Both the position numbers and the translations under genes were made by a program. The notes beneath the pieces were generated by a model. It searched no databases, was not told where the DNA came from, and saw only the letters and a list, made by a program, of their open reading frames with translations. Below, in pieces: positions 11,212 to 22,623 of a stretch of 64,000 bases of DNA (the stretch's first letter is position 1; the number at the start of each line of letters is the position of its first letter). The stretch lies in the NCBI GenBank assembly GCA_014529385.2, contig CM043969.1, forward strand, positions 9,401,001-9,465,000, in the 5' to 3' direction. The stretch comes from Adiantum capillus-veneris. Lineage: Eukaryota > Streptophyta > Polypodiopsida > Polypodiales > Pteridaceae.

Positions 11212-12470
11212 TCAGATTCTAGAGAGCGGGAATCATACGAAGAAGCTATGCAACACGAATCCAAAGAAGAATGGATGAAGAGCATGCAAGTGGAGATGAA
11301 ATCATTACATCACAACCAAACATGGAAGTTGGTTGAGTTTCCTAAAGGTAAGCGGGCATTGCAAAACAAATGGGTGTACAAGCTGAAGGAGGAAGAAGGT
11401 GGGAAGAAAAGGTACAAGTCCAGGCTTGTGGTAAAAGGGTTTTCTCAAAAGAAAGGTATTGATTTCAACAAAATATTTTTTCATGTTGTAAAAATGAGCT
11501 CAGTTAGGCTTGTCTCAAGCCTTGTGGCTGCTCATGACTTAAATCTTGAGCAAATGGATGTAAATACAGTGTTCCCTCATGGTGACTTAGAGGAGGAAAT
11601 CTACATGCTTCAACCAAATGGATATGAAGTAAAGTGTAAGGAGAAAATGGTTTGTAGATTAAAGAAGAGTGTCAAGAGAGTGTACTTGACTTCCAATTGA
11701 GGGATGCTAGATCACGGATTTAGGAGATGCAACTTAGATCATTGCATCCATACAAAGAATTTGGGAGATGGGAAATTCATCATCCTAATGTTGTATGTTG
11801 ATGACATGCCGATTGCAAGTGCTAACATGCAAGATGTAAAAGACCTAAAAGAGGAGTTTTCTAAATCTTTTTCAATGAAAGATTTAGGTGCTGCAAAGTG
11901 GATACTTGGTATGAAGATATCAAGGGACAAGACAAAGAAGACACTAAAGCTATCTCAAGAGGATTACATCAAGAAGGTACTAGAAAGGTTTGTAATGTAA
12001 GATACAAAATTGGTTTCTACACCTTTGGCTAGTCACTTTAAACCAACCAAAGATATGTGTCCAAACACACAAGAGGAGGTATCCTATATGTTTAAAGTTC
12101 CATATGCTGCATCGATAGGTTCTCTAATGTATGCTATGGTCTCGACTAGACCAGACATTGCACATGCAGTGGGAGTTGTGAGTAGAATCAGGGACAATCC
12201 GGGTAAAGAGCACTAGCAAGCTGTGAAGTGGATACTTAGATATCTAGAAGGGACAAAAACAAATGATTTGTATTTTGGAGGCACTGATATTTTCTTGCAA
12301 GGGTATGCTGATGCATATATGGCAAGTGACAAAAATACTCGAAGGAGAACTACTAGCTATGTCTTCACATTTGGAGGCACAATAGTAAGCTGGTCTTCAA
12401 AGCTGTAGAAAGTGGTCTCACTTTCTACCACGGAAATAGAGTATGTAACAAGAAGAAGTTGAGATTTTTC
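11212..12470 (+). pseudogene. Ty1/copia RT-RNase H fragment, 5' truncated
   Basis: Three open stretches (11167-11700, 11704-12000, 12010-12408) encode copia reverse transcriptase and RNase H. Landmarks in order: YEEAM and W-KLVE at the RT start, NKWVYKLK, RLVVKGF, QMDV with HGDLEEEIYM, the catalytic LYVDDM near 11793, KDLGAAKWILGM, then RNase H with TRPDIAH, SYVFTFGG and a partial STTEIEY. Gag, protease and integrase are absent. Stop codons at 11698-11700, 11998-12000 and 12406-12408 and a changed NTVFPHGD (usually NTAFLHGD) show that it is dead. The left edge at 11211 is fused to LTR family A. Confidence 0.9.
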
Positions 12471-12557
12471 TCATCTTCAATGGACATTCAAGGATAAGAA
12501 TCTTGGATGGAAAGGAGTCACGCGTTTGGCATGGAGATTAGTCTCCAAGTGGGAGAT

Positions 12558-13163
12558 TGTTAAGTATGGAGCCTGATTTACCCCTTGTAACTTTTAGTTT
12601 TAAAAGCACACATTTGTAAGGCTCCCATTATGAGGAGAAGCCATGGTGCAAAAATATTTTGCCAAAAAACCAAAAGTTCACGCCAAAATATTTCCTTTTT
12701 GCTGGAATATTATGACCAGATGGTGATTGAAAAGTGATCAAAAAATGGCCGATCGGTTGGCCAATGGCCAAAAGTCAATGGCCGGTGGCTGGTGGAAGGA
12801 AACTCTTTGGCCGGTGACCAAATTCAATGGTCTGTAGCCAATTTCTAGGTGGAATATTCTTCTCAAGGGGGGACACACATGAGCACATGGGAGAATTTAA
12901 CTTGGACTTGTCTACACAAGGGCGGCTACACGTTGCTGCCTCTCCTTTTGGCCTATAAAAGGAGGCCTCTTCTACACACAAAATGGATTTTGTGGTGCAT
13001 TGTGAAGTTGATGTGAGGTGGTGAGAGTGAAGCAAAGCGCGAGAGCTCCATTAAGGGGATAATCCCTTTGTAACCTACTTCTAGTTTGAAGTATTAAAGC
13101 CGTTGAGTGGTTGCTCTCTCGTGGACGTAGCCCACATTGGGTAAACCACGTATATCATGTGTG

Positions 13164-13232
<69 letters not shown>

Positions 13233-13326
13233 CTACTCTACTCTATAGTCTCTTGTGTGTGAAAATTATCTCTCTCCATTAAGTAAACTACTTTAATATC
13301 TCTTAGCTACGTCCTATTTCCTAGCA
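12558..13326 (+). repeat. 3' LTR of the truncated copia element
   Basis: The purine tract AAGTGGGAGA (12547-12556) is followed by TGTTAAGTATGG, a normal copia PPT-LTR junction. A TATA box CCTATAAAAGG is at 12952-12962, flanked by GGCCT/AGGCC. A (CT)n tract fills about 13171-13229. The end at 13326 (CTAGCA) is a guess from the CA rule. Upstream of the TATA box, short repeats of TGGCC spacing occur (12745-12830). Confidence 0.65.
13171..13229. repeat. (TC)n microsatellite in copia LTR
   Basis: About 29 uninterrupted TC dinucleotides, followed by a short ACTCT repeat. Confidence 0.95.
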
Positions 13327-13653
13327 AGAGAATGGAAGACAAAATGAAGATCCATGAGGATTGGTGTGTGGATGAAACTATGCTTTTGCCATTACAGAAT
13401 CATTACTCTTATGTTTTTGAATAAGTTCCCAGCTTTGGTACATTTTGGATTTATAATATGATTTTTACTGAGCTATAGTTGTTTATGCACAATTTATTTG
13501 AGTTAAGTTTTTGTGTAATTCTAAAAATCTTGGTATCATTATGAGTCTTTTTCGTTGTGTATATGTAATATTAGAAAAATGGATTTATAAAAAATAACCA
13601 TCATTCAAAAAAGGGGGTCTCAATAACTCATTTAGAGTTTTCACACACAACTC
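13327..13653. other. Unique AT-rich sequence, no supported gene
   Basis: A short open run at 13330-13424 ends in a stop (translation includes HEDWCVDE) and could be the last exon of something, but it matches nothing I know. The remainder is AT-rich. Confidence 0.3.
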
Positions 13654-14925
13654 TTGAGCTCTTCCACTATTTGTTTGCTCTCAAATGAAAACATGGAAGC
13701 ATCAATTGCCTCTATGAGTGGCTCTCTACCCACATCTACCCCTCCATCACTCTTTATGCTCTTCTTGGAAGATACCAAATACAAAGCGAAGATAGAGCTT
13801 CACACTCTTCTCCTCGACCTTGCTGCCATAATTGATGTCCACATCAATGCATTTGTAGAGAAGGTATTTTTCATGGAGGAGCACATCATGAAACATGCAA
13901 TGGCTATCCTACCACATGTAGGGATATGGGTGCCTTGGGACCTCTTGTGCTTAATTCACAGAGAAGACCGTTAGTTCGCCAAGCAACTAAAATGCTTTCC
14001 CAAGCAATTGTCATTGGTACAAGGCATTTCCTTGTTGATGAGTAGGCTATAGGGGTGGTGGCGCTAAAGAAGTGCAAATTGGGGGGGGGGGGGGGGGGGG
14101 GGGGGGGAGTACTCTAGAAAACTTCCACATTTACCTTTCTTTTCATTGAGGAGCTGTATTTGAAGGAGGTGAGACTACCACACTCGTAGATTGGTACGTT
14201 GATCAAGGATGGCAAGGAATTGTAGGGTGTCCCCATGAACCCTGGCGCCAAGAGCCACACACTTTTGCTACTACAATACCCTAGGGGACTTGAGGATGTA
14301 GAGTAAAGACCACCAACAAAGGCTACAACTAGCACCCCTCCAGAGGATGTGCCTCTGCCAGCAAACAATGCCATCTCCAATGTAGAGATCAGTCCCTTGT
14401 TAGCGGTGGTGGTGGTGGCACTGGTGGTGGTAAATGGGGATGATTTTTTTTTCTACATGACTTAGAAAATGCCTTTGGCCTCCACATGGATGAGTGCCTA
14501 AGTGTATTTTGCAATAGTGTCAAGTTCCTCCTTGACTCCACGCTAGATGCCCTTCAGACCAAGTTGTTGGCCCTTGGCAACTCCATTGCTGACACTATCA
14601 CACTTTTTTGCGAGGAGGTTTTGACAGCGGAGCAACTAGATGTCTTGAACAAGGATTTTAAGGCCACGCAGGTGAAGGTTGTGGTTGTCTCTAGGAAGCC
14701 TATGCCCGTGCAATCTCCTCCTGATATTGAGTCTAGCATTGTGGATGCGACCAAGTCATGCATTGACTTGGATACCAAGGGGAATAGGGATAGACCAGTC
14801 GGAATTGGATAGCCTTTGGACCACATTCCTCCCTTGCCCACTGCACTGGTGCACAAATACCCCTTAGCAATGTCACCATTTTGCAAAATGGTTTAACTAC
14901 CCAAGTTCACTTCATGACATTGTTA
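13654..14925 (+). pseudogene. Degenerate unknown gene, left part (continues at 29912)
   Basis: Two open stretches, 13654-13974 and 14486-14812, encode hydrophobic, helix-forming protein of unknown family (for example HTLLLDLAAIIDVHINAFVE and STLDALQTKLLALGNSIADT). Between them lie a 27-base G run and GGT repeats. The gypsy element at 14931-29906 interrupts the sequence: its 5-bp target duplication joins 14930 to 29912, and open sequence continues there to 30125. The gene may be an old transposon passenger or a host pseudogene. I do not recognise it. Confidence 0.35.
14081..14107 (+). repeat. Poly-G run of 27 bases
   Basis: 27 consecutive G on the plus strand within otherwise mixed sequence, with the potential to form G-quadruplexes. 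The length may be affected by assembly error. Confidence 0.9.
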
Positions 14926-14930
14926 ACATG

Positions 14931-15601
14931 CAAATGAGAAGGAAAATGAATGCCTCTATAGCCTTGCACGAGCCACACCATTGGAAGGAAGAACTATTGC
15001 ACGGTCAAAAACACCTGTGGTAACCACCTGTGGGAATTTATGAAAAAACCTTCAAGCATGGAACACGCTCAAAATTAGAATAAACCAAGGACATCATGAC
15101 AAAGCTCATCTTGTGGAGATGTTTGTAGAGTATCTATAGGCAAAAAAGAGATGAGAAATAAAGAAGTTATGGCCACTCAAACATGGAGGTGTCCTTTCTC
15201 TTGCTCAAAACTGAGCTCTCTGGAAGTTGTGTAGGTGTTGTAGCTATTAAAATGGGACCTTTCTTATCTTTTATCCCAACATTTCTTAGCCGACAAGGCT
15301 CTTTCTTAAGGCATCTTTTAATTGTCTCCTTTTAGGCCTTTTTTGGGCAAAAATCGAGTTGTCGGGACCCTTTGACCAAGGAGTCGAGTGGGGGCAAGTG
15401 GTTGGGGACCAAAAGAATTGGCCAAGCCCCTGTCCAAGCAGTGTGAATAGAAAAAATATGCCATCTCCCTCCCCATGATCCCCCATAGCCAGGCCTTGAG
15501 AGAGCTCCTCTCACCTTTGATACCCTATAGTGGGCACCCAATGTGCCCTATATATCCCCCACTTTCCCTTTGTCGCTTCTCAGGTGAGATAACCCCCATG
15601 A
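14931..15601 (-). repeat. Gypsy 3' LTR, distal part
   Basis: Similar along its length to 28723-29410 (for example CTCTATAGCCTTGCA in both). It is cut at 15601 by the copia insertion; the rest of the LTR lies at 22624-23152. Confidence 0.85.
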
Positions 15602-15806
15602 TGAAGGTGCCACATGAAGTGTGTGTGAGTGCAAGTGCGAGAGTAGAGAGAGAGAAAGAGACCTGCTACGGGTGAAGCGCACAGAGCAACGTAATCCTGT
15701 TGCAACTCCTTATTCTATTGTATTAAAGAATAAGTGTATAATGGTTAAGTTAGTAGATGGGTTAGTAGTAAGTGGGATGTCTGGCCACTTGTCCTGAATC
15801 CCAACA
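15602..15806 (-). repeat. Copia 3' LTR
   Basis: Matches 22346-22623 except for the GA tract, which here is only a short interrupted run (15640-15660). This explains the length difference between the two LTRs. Confidence 0.9.
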
Positions 15807-15875
15807 AACTCCCACTTGAAGGTCAACGCAGCCCAAGTGACCTGGTATGTACAACCATGAAGCAATATAGTGGCT

Positions 15876-16328
15876 TCAACCTATACCCATCAACTCACTG
15901 CAATGTGTAAACCGCTCCAAAAATAAGCCTTTCGTCAAAGCATCTGTTGGGTTGTCGTCAGTGTGTACCTTGACCATATCAATGAGCTTCTTGACCAAGA
16001 AATCTCTCACAAGATGATACCTGACTTCAATGTGTTTCGATTTGGAGTGAAACACGGGATTCCTTGCCAATGCAAGAGCACTCTGACTATCACAATATAT
16101 CATTGGAGTCTTATCAATGCCAAGATTTTTGACCAAGCAAGATAACCATACAGCCTCTTTACTTGCATCCAACAATGCAACATACTCTACGTCCATAGTG
16201 GAAGACGATGTACAATCTTGAAGACATGACCTCCAAGATACTGCTGCTCCAACAAATATGAAGACATAGCCAGATGTCGATCTCCTATTGTCGACACAGC
16301 CCGCATAGTCTACATCCACACAACCCAT
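15876..16328 (-). pseudogene. Copia RNase H domain
   Basis: Reads DVDYAGCVDNRRSTSGYVF, then SSSTMDVEYVAL, EAVWLSCLV, CDSQSALALARNPVFH, SKHIEVRYHLVRD and DNPTDALTKGL: the standard copia RNase H landmarks in order. It removes RNA from the RNA/DNA hybrid during reverse transcription. The frame itself is open over 150 codons, but it is detached from a functional RT. Confidence 0.9.
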
Positions 16329-17051
16329 GATGGATGCATCACTGTTCCCGAATCTTAAACACCTACATCCTCATCGAGATCCCCGTGAAGAAATTATATC
16401 TTCACATCCATCTATACAAGTTCCATGTCCTCAATTGCTACAAGACCAAGTACGTTTCTAAGCATTGTCATATTGACCCACAGGCGAGAAGATTGAACAT
16501 CAAAATCGACTCCCTTTTGCTCTTTGAACCCTTTGGCTACAAGTCTAGCCTTGTACTTTGGATTTGGATCACCTGAGGTAAATTTCTTCTTGTAAACTCA
16601 ATTTGCAAGGTAAAGGTTTTGCATCAGTTGGCAGTTCTACCAAGTCCCAAGTGTCATTAGCTAGAATCGAGTTATACTCAGATTCCATAGCCTGCTCCCA
16701 CTTCACCACATCATCCGTCATCATGGCTTCTTGGTAGCAGCTTGGCTCACTGCAATCGATCAACATGATGTAATCAAGACCTGGCTCGAAATGCGCAGGT
16801 GGACGAGAGACTCTAGTAGACCATCTCACTCCTTGACCATTGCTATTTGCTCCCTGTGGAGAATTGCTAGTGGAAGGTACATCCCTAGCCCGCTGAGTTG
16901 ATTTCACTGTCTCCGAGGCAACATCCTCAAAAGTGACTCTTTGAATCTCTATTTCCTTGATGGGTTGTTTATGCATCTTTGGCTCATTGAAGATCACATC
17001 TGAACTACGGATGACTCGACGAGATTTTGAGTGCCAAAGACGATATCCCAT
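16329..17051 (-). pseudogene. Copia RT start with catalytic core deleted
   Basis: The right part (16569-17051) gives the linker and RT entry (SYQEAM-type YQEAMMTD, WEQAMESEY, NDTWDLVELP). The left part, in other frames, gives LVAKGFKEQKGVDFD and MDVK-FLHGDLDED. After HGDLDED the sequence jumps straight to the approach of RNase H, so the segment with the YVDD dyad is absent. Stops and a frame change occur as well. Confidence 0.8.
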
Positions 17052-17108
17052 CTCTCCATCTGCACCATATCCAATGAAAATACATTTGTGTGGCTTTGGC
17101 TCTAACTT

Positions 17109-17798
17109 CTATCGAAGTTGTTTAGGCACGTGAGCATAAGATTCACAACCAAAAACATGTAGATGGTGGTACTGGGGCTTACGTTTAGACCATAACTCTT
17201 CTGGAATCTTATAATTCAATGGCGTACTAGGCGAACAATTTATAATGTGCACTGCGATCAAGACGGATTCTGCCCAGAAGCCTTTTGTGATATTTGCCCT
17301 AGAAAGCATGGTTGTGACTCTTTTCTGAATTGTATGACTCATGCACTCAGCAACTCCATTCTGAGTTGGTGTGTATGGTGCAGTAAAGTGCCTTTTAATC
17401 CCCCTTTTAGCACAAAGTTTTTCAAACTCCTTGATGACATACTCTCCACCGTTGTCAGTCCGTAACCTCTTGAGTTTCTTGCCAGACTGATTCTCAATGA
17501 GTGCCAGACATTTTTGGAACACACGAAGAACTTGATCCTTATGTTTCAAAGGATATGCCCACACCTTTCGAGTAGAGTCATCAATGAATGTCACAAAATA
17601 GCTGGGCCCCCCCAGAGATTTGGTTGTTGACATAGGACCACAAACATCACTATGTACTAAATCTAGAGGTTCATGTTGCTTTTGACCCAATGGTAAGTGC
17701 ACGGACCTAGTCTGTTTTCCATAGATACAATGCTCACAAACAGGAAAGTCAACAGAAGACAAGACAGATAAGTAGCCAAAACGAGTCAGAGTTCTCAT
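17109..17798 (-). pseudogene. Copia integrase
   Basis: A 229-codon open frame with the integrase core: HSDVCGPM (first Asp), RTDNGGEY (second Asp) and TPTQNGVAE (Glu), then AHIINCSP-type and VFGCESYAHVP landmarks. The zinc-binding region lies at its start (CEHCIYGKQTR). It joins the cDNA copy to host DNA. It looks intact over the core but is isolated by a stop before the RT linker. Confidence 0.9.
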
Positions 17799-18099
17799 TC
17801 CTTTCTAGCTAATATGACCTAGCCGGAAATGCCACAACTCAGTAAGACGGCAGCTTGGCTATAGATATGTAATCATGACCAACATGTGACACATGCATGG
17901 AGTACAAGGTACTATGCTTCTAACCTCTGAGTACAACAAGATTACCTTTGCGTACTATCCACAAACCATTGCCAAATGTAGTGGTGTAGCCCAAATCATC
18001 AAGCTAACCAATAGAAATCAAGCTTTTAGTAAACTTGGACATATGTCTGACATTATATAAAGTAAAGTGCGAGCCATTCCTTAGATGCAATTTGATGTT

Positions 18100-19155
18100 T
18101 CAGACACCCTCAATGTCTAGTTCATAAGAATCACCATGTCTCACTTTTCCACAAGAGTGAGAATAAGTAGAGAACCACTCTCTATGTGGTGTCACATGGA
18201 AACTCGCACCAGAATATACTATCCAATTCTGTGCATAATGCACATCTTCTGTAATAAGAGCCTCGACAGGTAGATCTGCTGTGAAGACCAATACGTCAAA
18301 GGTAAGTGGCATAACAATCCGGTCAATGTGCTAGAGTATTCAAATGCTCCTATTATAGAGACTCTTCCAGCGGATTGTTTATCCTTCTTGCTTTGCTGCC
18401 ATTTCCTGCAATCCTTCTTCACATGCCCTTTTTTATGGTAGTGATAGCACTTGACATTATGCATAGAACCCCAATACTTATTGTGTGAGCCCCCACGTTC
18501 CTTGCTTTTGGCTCGACTTTGAGTGCGACCGCTTTGTCTATCACTAGCAACATACGCATCACCATCCTTCTTGCCTTCGAGATATTTCCTGTGAATCTCC
18601 TCGATAAATAGACTCCCAAGGACGTCATTGTACACTAGACCGGTACCATGTGCTGAGTTGCTAATTGCAGTACAGAACGTATCCCAAGATGAGGGTAAAC
18701 TGCATAGCAAGAAGATACATTTGATTTCCTCATCAAAGACCAAACCCTGAGTGGTCAACTGAGGAAAATGATATTGAACTCATTAATGTGAGTAGAAATA
18801 GTGCCCTCTTCCTTCGTACGAAGGTCAAACAGCTTCTTCATCAAGAAAACCTTATTAGTGGCACTTTTGTTCTCATAACTGGAACACAACTTATCCCATA
18901 CATCTGTAGTAGTCCTTTCTCCAACTATAGTAAAGTACACAGATTTGTCCAAATGCAAACGGAGGGTAGATTTGGCCTTACCAACAAGTTTCTCCCACTC
19001 AACATTTGTATACTTGCCCTCTGGGCGCTCCATAATAGGATCCAGTTGGCCTTTTTGTATAAGAACATCTTGAATCTTCTCTTTTTAGATAGCAAAATTT
19101 GTCCCATCAAATTTCCAGATATTGTAAATATCCTTTTAACCACTAGATGACATGG
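18100..19155 (-). pseudogene. Copia gag and protease start
   Basis: Gag starts near 19153 (MSSSG) and continues in frames 18755-19033 and 18219-18758, with landmarks WEKLVGKAKSTLRLHLD, SATNKVFLMKKLFDLR and LPSSWDTF. The zinc knuckle reads CYHYHKKGHVKKDC, so the second Cys of CCHC is changed. The protease at 18219-18312 reads NWIVYSGASFHVTPH: the catalytic Asp of DSGA is Tyr here. Frameshifts separate the parts. All this points to an old, non-autonomous copy. Confidence 0.85.
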
Positions 19156-22100
19156 CTACAGCCTAAAGATAAATATGGCTATAAACACTGGTAATTCTGG
19201 GAAAAATTCAACAGAGTTTTCCTCAAAAAATTGACAGAATCGCGGTCCAAAATTGTCACAAGAGATCAGTAATGCATCAAAAGTAAAGCTCTCGGAGCAT
19301 AAGACATGCACATCAACCACTAACTGTGCATAAAAAGTTAAAAAGCTAACCCAAGACTGCCAACATGGCGTCAAATGCACCTAGCCCTCTCTATACATGT
19401 CCTATGGCGAGGCCACAAAAAAGGGGTACTCTAGCAACCTGTATCACCGAAAGGATCTCAACATTCGAGAATCCCCCAGCTCAAGAAAACCTCACGCTGG
19501 AAAGGGGGAAGTCGGAAAACCACCAACACACTCAATGAATGCCTCTCTGTAGCCCATTGATCTCACAGCACCCCTATCCCCTAATAAACACACACCCAGA
19601 CAACCTGTATGCAAACGACTACTTCTCGTGCATAGACTTGAACATCCCCGACTGCCCATACCCAACCTCCTCGCATGCAATCAGCTTCTACCTCTTTCAA
19701 AGCACCTTATACCAAGCAACACAACATCGACACCCTGATTTCACACACTTCATCACTTACAAAACTTTTGACATTCACAAATTCCTATGCAAAAAAAAAG
19801 AACCTGCTTGGCGGCCTATAATGTTTCCCCATAAGGTAAACTCATGCACTCGACACACCCTGAAAACACACATAAGGTTGATACATAACGAGACATGAGG
19901 ACGAGCGAAAATAATCATTGGTTTGCGAGTGGAATGGACCAATATCATGGCAGTATCCCATTAAAAGTTTGGACAATGATGGAGTCCATAATACAAGTGT
20001 TTTAGAGCATAATTGCTTCCCTTCTCCTGGATGATCCTCTACGAGCATAACCAGCCTCCAACCTTTCTCCCCTGCTCCCAACTGGCGACTTTCTTCCACT
20101 ACACTTCCCCTTATGATCTGCAGAGGTGGTCACTCTACTCCAAGGCCAATCTTTGGCGGCTCCTCACAGCCCACCTTCAATTGCAGCATTTGCCTCCCCA
20201 GCACCTGACGCTTTGTACAGCCCTTGTAAAGCCCCATAGCCCTACACACCAACCCCTTCTCCCTCGGGCAACCAACCCTCAACTGGCGGCCCCCAGCCCG
20301 GTCTACTGCTGCTCATCACCCCGGTGATGGCCTTTTTCTCCCATCTGCTCCTACTGGCCACCCTTGGTGCTCCTCTGTGATGTCCCTCCTCTTGGCATGC
20401 CACCCCGTGGCCCTCCTTCCTCTATTCTCTACCCTGCTCCCGGCCCAGCGTCCCTCGTGACCTCCCTATGTGGTACCACCCTCGGCCCATTGCAGCCTCC
20501 TCCTCCCGGCCTCTAATTGGCGTGTCTTCCTTCCTGTAGCATCTGCTCCCTAGCCCACTGTCCGTGTTTGCTGCTCTCGGCCTCTACCAGCCATCTCCGT
20601 TTCCTCCACTTGGTCCCGGCCTGGCTCCGCCAGTTCTCCCCATGCAGCTCCTCACCTCTCCACTTGGCGGCCTTGCTCACCTGCAGCTCCTCACGACTTG
20701 TCACCTAATCCCCTCAAGGTGGCCCTCCTGCAGCGCCCTTGAAGGCCCGTCCTCCTCTGCCTGCTGTTGGATATGGCAGCCCGCCATCCTCCCTTCAACA
20801 GCCCCTGCCGACTCCGTGTGGCCCCTTTGGCGGCCCCCCCAATATGGCACCTCAGCATGCAATGCCGCCACCTTAGCCACTTGAGGCCTCCAGCCCTCAT
20901 GCAGACAACGCCCTCCTTCCAGATGGCGCCACCTTCTATCAGCTGCAGCACGTTTTTTAGCATGACCACTTTTTAAGAAAATATATATATATATATTGCT
21001 TTTGGAATTATAACTTGGACCATGTTCCCGCGAGCAAAGCAATCTGCGTCGTGTTGTCGTCTTTAGCTCCGACTACCTTGATATCCGCATACCTTGATTC
21101 CGATCTGACCACCAAAGAGATTCCCCTAAATAGTGACTGCTGCGGTCGACCATCCATGTATAGCTTTGCATCCCTTAGCACAATGATCTGTGCTCGTGCG
21201 CCAAGGTCAACATGGCCGCAAAAAAACACATGTATCTCCGCATAGAAAATATCGGGGCATCGAGATACCCGGCGACGACAAAGTGATGACTACCAAGACC
21301 ATCACAATCTTCGATCCCGGTGAACTTGTCCACCAAATGGGCACACACGCCATTAAGCTTTCGGCTAGTAGAGCTCCAAAAAACCATGAGTTGACCTGCG
21401 AAGTGTCACATATGGCATACATATCTCAATGGAACTGGCTCAAATCTGCATTCGCTACCCGCTGAAGCATTCTCCGATCACCCTACCTGATGTCATGCAC
21501 CTGCTGCTGGCACCTTCCATGGTCCGACACACCTTGGGTGCAGCAACGCTATCGACCCTCACAAAAGGTTATGCATACAAGAAACCAGCCCAGTCTCAGA
21601 AAGGGCCTCCAAACCGAGTCTCAGAAACAGTCGAGACTGCCAGAAATAAGGCAAATTGGCTCCACAAAAGGTACATATGGCAGTTTCTGCAACTCAACGT
21701 ACATCCATTGTCAACAATACTGCAAGGTGCAATATACGTGCTCAAACAGGCGCCAAACAAAATGTACAAGCAGTAAACAAACCCCTGCCCAGGAGTAAAA
21801 CCGCTCTCAAAATAGCTCAAGCACTATCAAAAGTGCCAAAATAATGCATATGCGCATCAAATACTCCTATTGAAATGTGTGTTGATGCTAAACACTGCAA
21901 CCTGTAAGAAACCTGAATGTCTTGTATGTATGTAAGAACCTGTGAGGAGATGGATGCCTGAAAAAAAAAACCCGAGACAATGTCGATGCCAAAAAGTGCT
22001 CCTAATCAACCCATAAACACCATCTCAATAACACATAATAGCCATAAAACGGATGTAAACCATCCCAAAATAGTCTCTGAACAACTTGCACCTGTGTCCT

Positions 22101-22331
22101 GTACCTGTACATGTAGCTGTAGCAAAAGTGGAGCTGAAAAATAAAACTCCTAAAGCGTAGCTCGGATGAAGATTTCGACTGCACAAACAGCTTTGAAAGG
22201 GGGGTAAAACCCTAAAACACCTGGTGGAAACGCTCTTGGAACGCTGAATTTTTCGATGCCGAAATCAGAAACCTGTTTGTACTTTTGAAAGTGCGTGCAT
22301 ACGGACGCAAAAAACAGCAAGCACAAACCCT
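19156..22331 (-). other. Unusually long copia leader (GC-rich, possible captured DNA)
   Basis: 3.2 kb between the primer site and gag, where copia elements usually have a few hundred bases or less. Bases 20030-20960 are C-rich on the plus strand (many CTGGCGGC and CCTCC words) and unlike the AT-rich surroundings. 21000-21430 has mixed composition and an open minus frame (21008-21229) of unknown family. No recognisable retroelement domain is present. Confidence 0.5.
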
Positions 22332-22343
22332 GCTCTGATACCA
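22332..22343 (-). promoter_or_regulatory. Copia primer-binding site
   Basis: TGGTATCAGAGC on the minus strand, two bases inside the 5' LTR. It is the site complementary to the 3' end of plant initiator tRNA-Met used by most plant copia elements. Confidence 0.95.
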
Positions 22344-22345
22344 GT

Positions 22346-22379
22346 TGAAGGTGCCACGGGAAGCGTGTACTAGTGCAAG

Positions 22380-22478
<99 letters not shown>

Positions 22479-22623
22479 CCTGCTTTGGGTGGAGCGCATT
22501 GAGCAACGTAATCCTGTTGCAGCTCCTTATTCTATTGTATTAAAGAATAAGTTTATAATTGTTAAGTTAGTAGATGGGTTAGTAGTAAGTGGGATGTCCA
22601 ACCAGCTGGCATGAATCCCAACA
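22346..22623 (-). repeat. Copia 5' LTR with expanded GA tract
   Basis: Matches 15602-15806 outside the repeat. (GA)n, about 46 units on the plus strand, occupies about 22383-22477. Confidence 0.9.

Larger units (their letters stand above)
15602..22623 (-). mobile_element. Ty1/copia element, complete outline, minus strand, nested in the gypsy LTR
   Basis: The target duplication CATGA lies at 15597-15601 and 22624-22628. LTRs are 15602-15806 (205 bp) and 22346-22623 (278 bp), starting TG and ending CA in plus orientation. The primer site TGGTATCAGAGC on the minus strand is at 22332-22343 and a PPT (AAGTGGGAG) at about 15808-15820. Internal order right to left: a 3.2-kb leader, gag, protease, integrase, RT, RNase H. 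It is inactive: the protease Asp is replaced, the RT core is deleted and there are frameshifts. Confidence 0.9.

Noticed and set aside
13330..13424. Last exon of a host gene after the copia LTR
   Set aside because: Short open run with no recognised family and no supporting splice context.
20013..21844. Plus-strand frames in the GC-rich copia leader
   Set aside because: C-rich composition keeps many frames open; none shows a domain or consistent codon pattern.
22345..22614. Open frame of Arg-Glu repeats
   Set aside because: Translation of the GA microsatellite in the copia LTR; not a gene.
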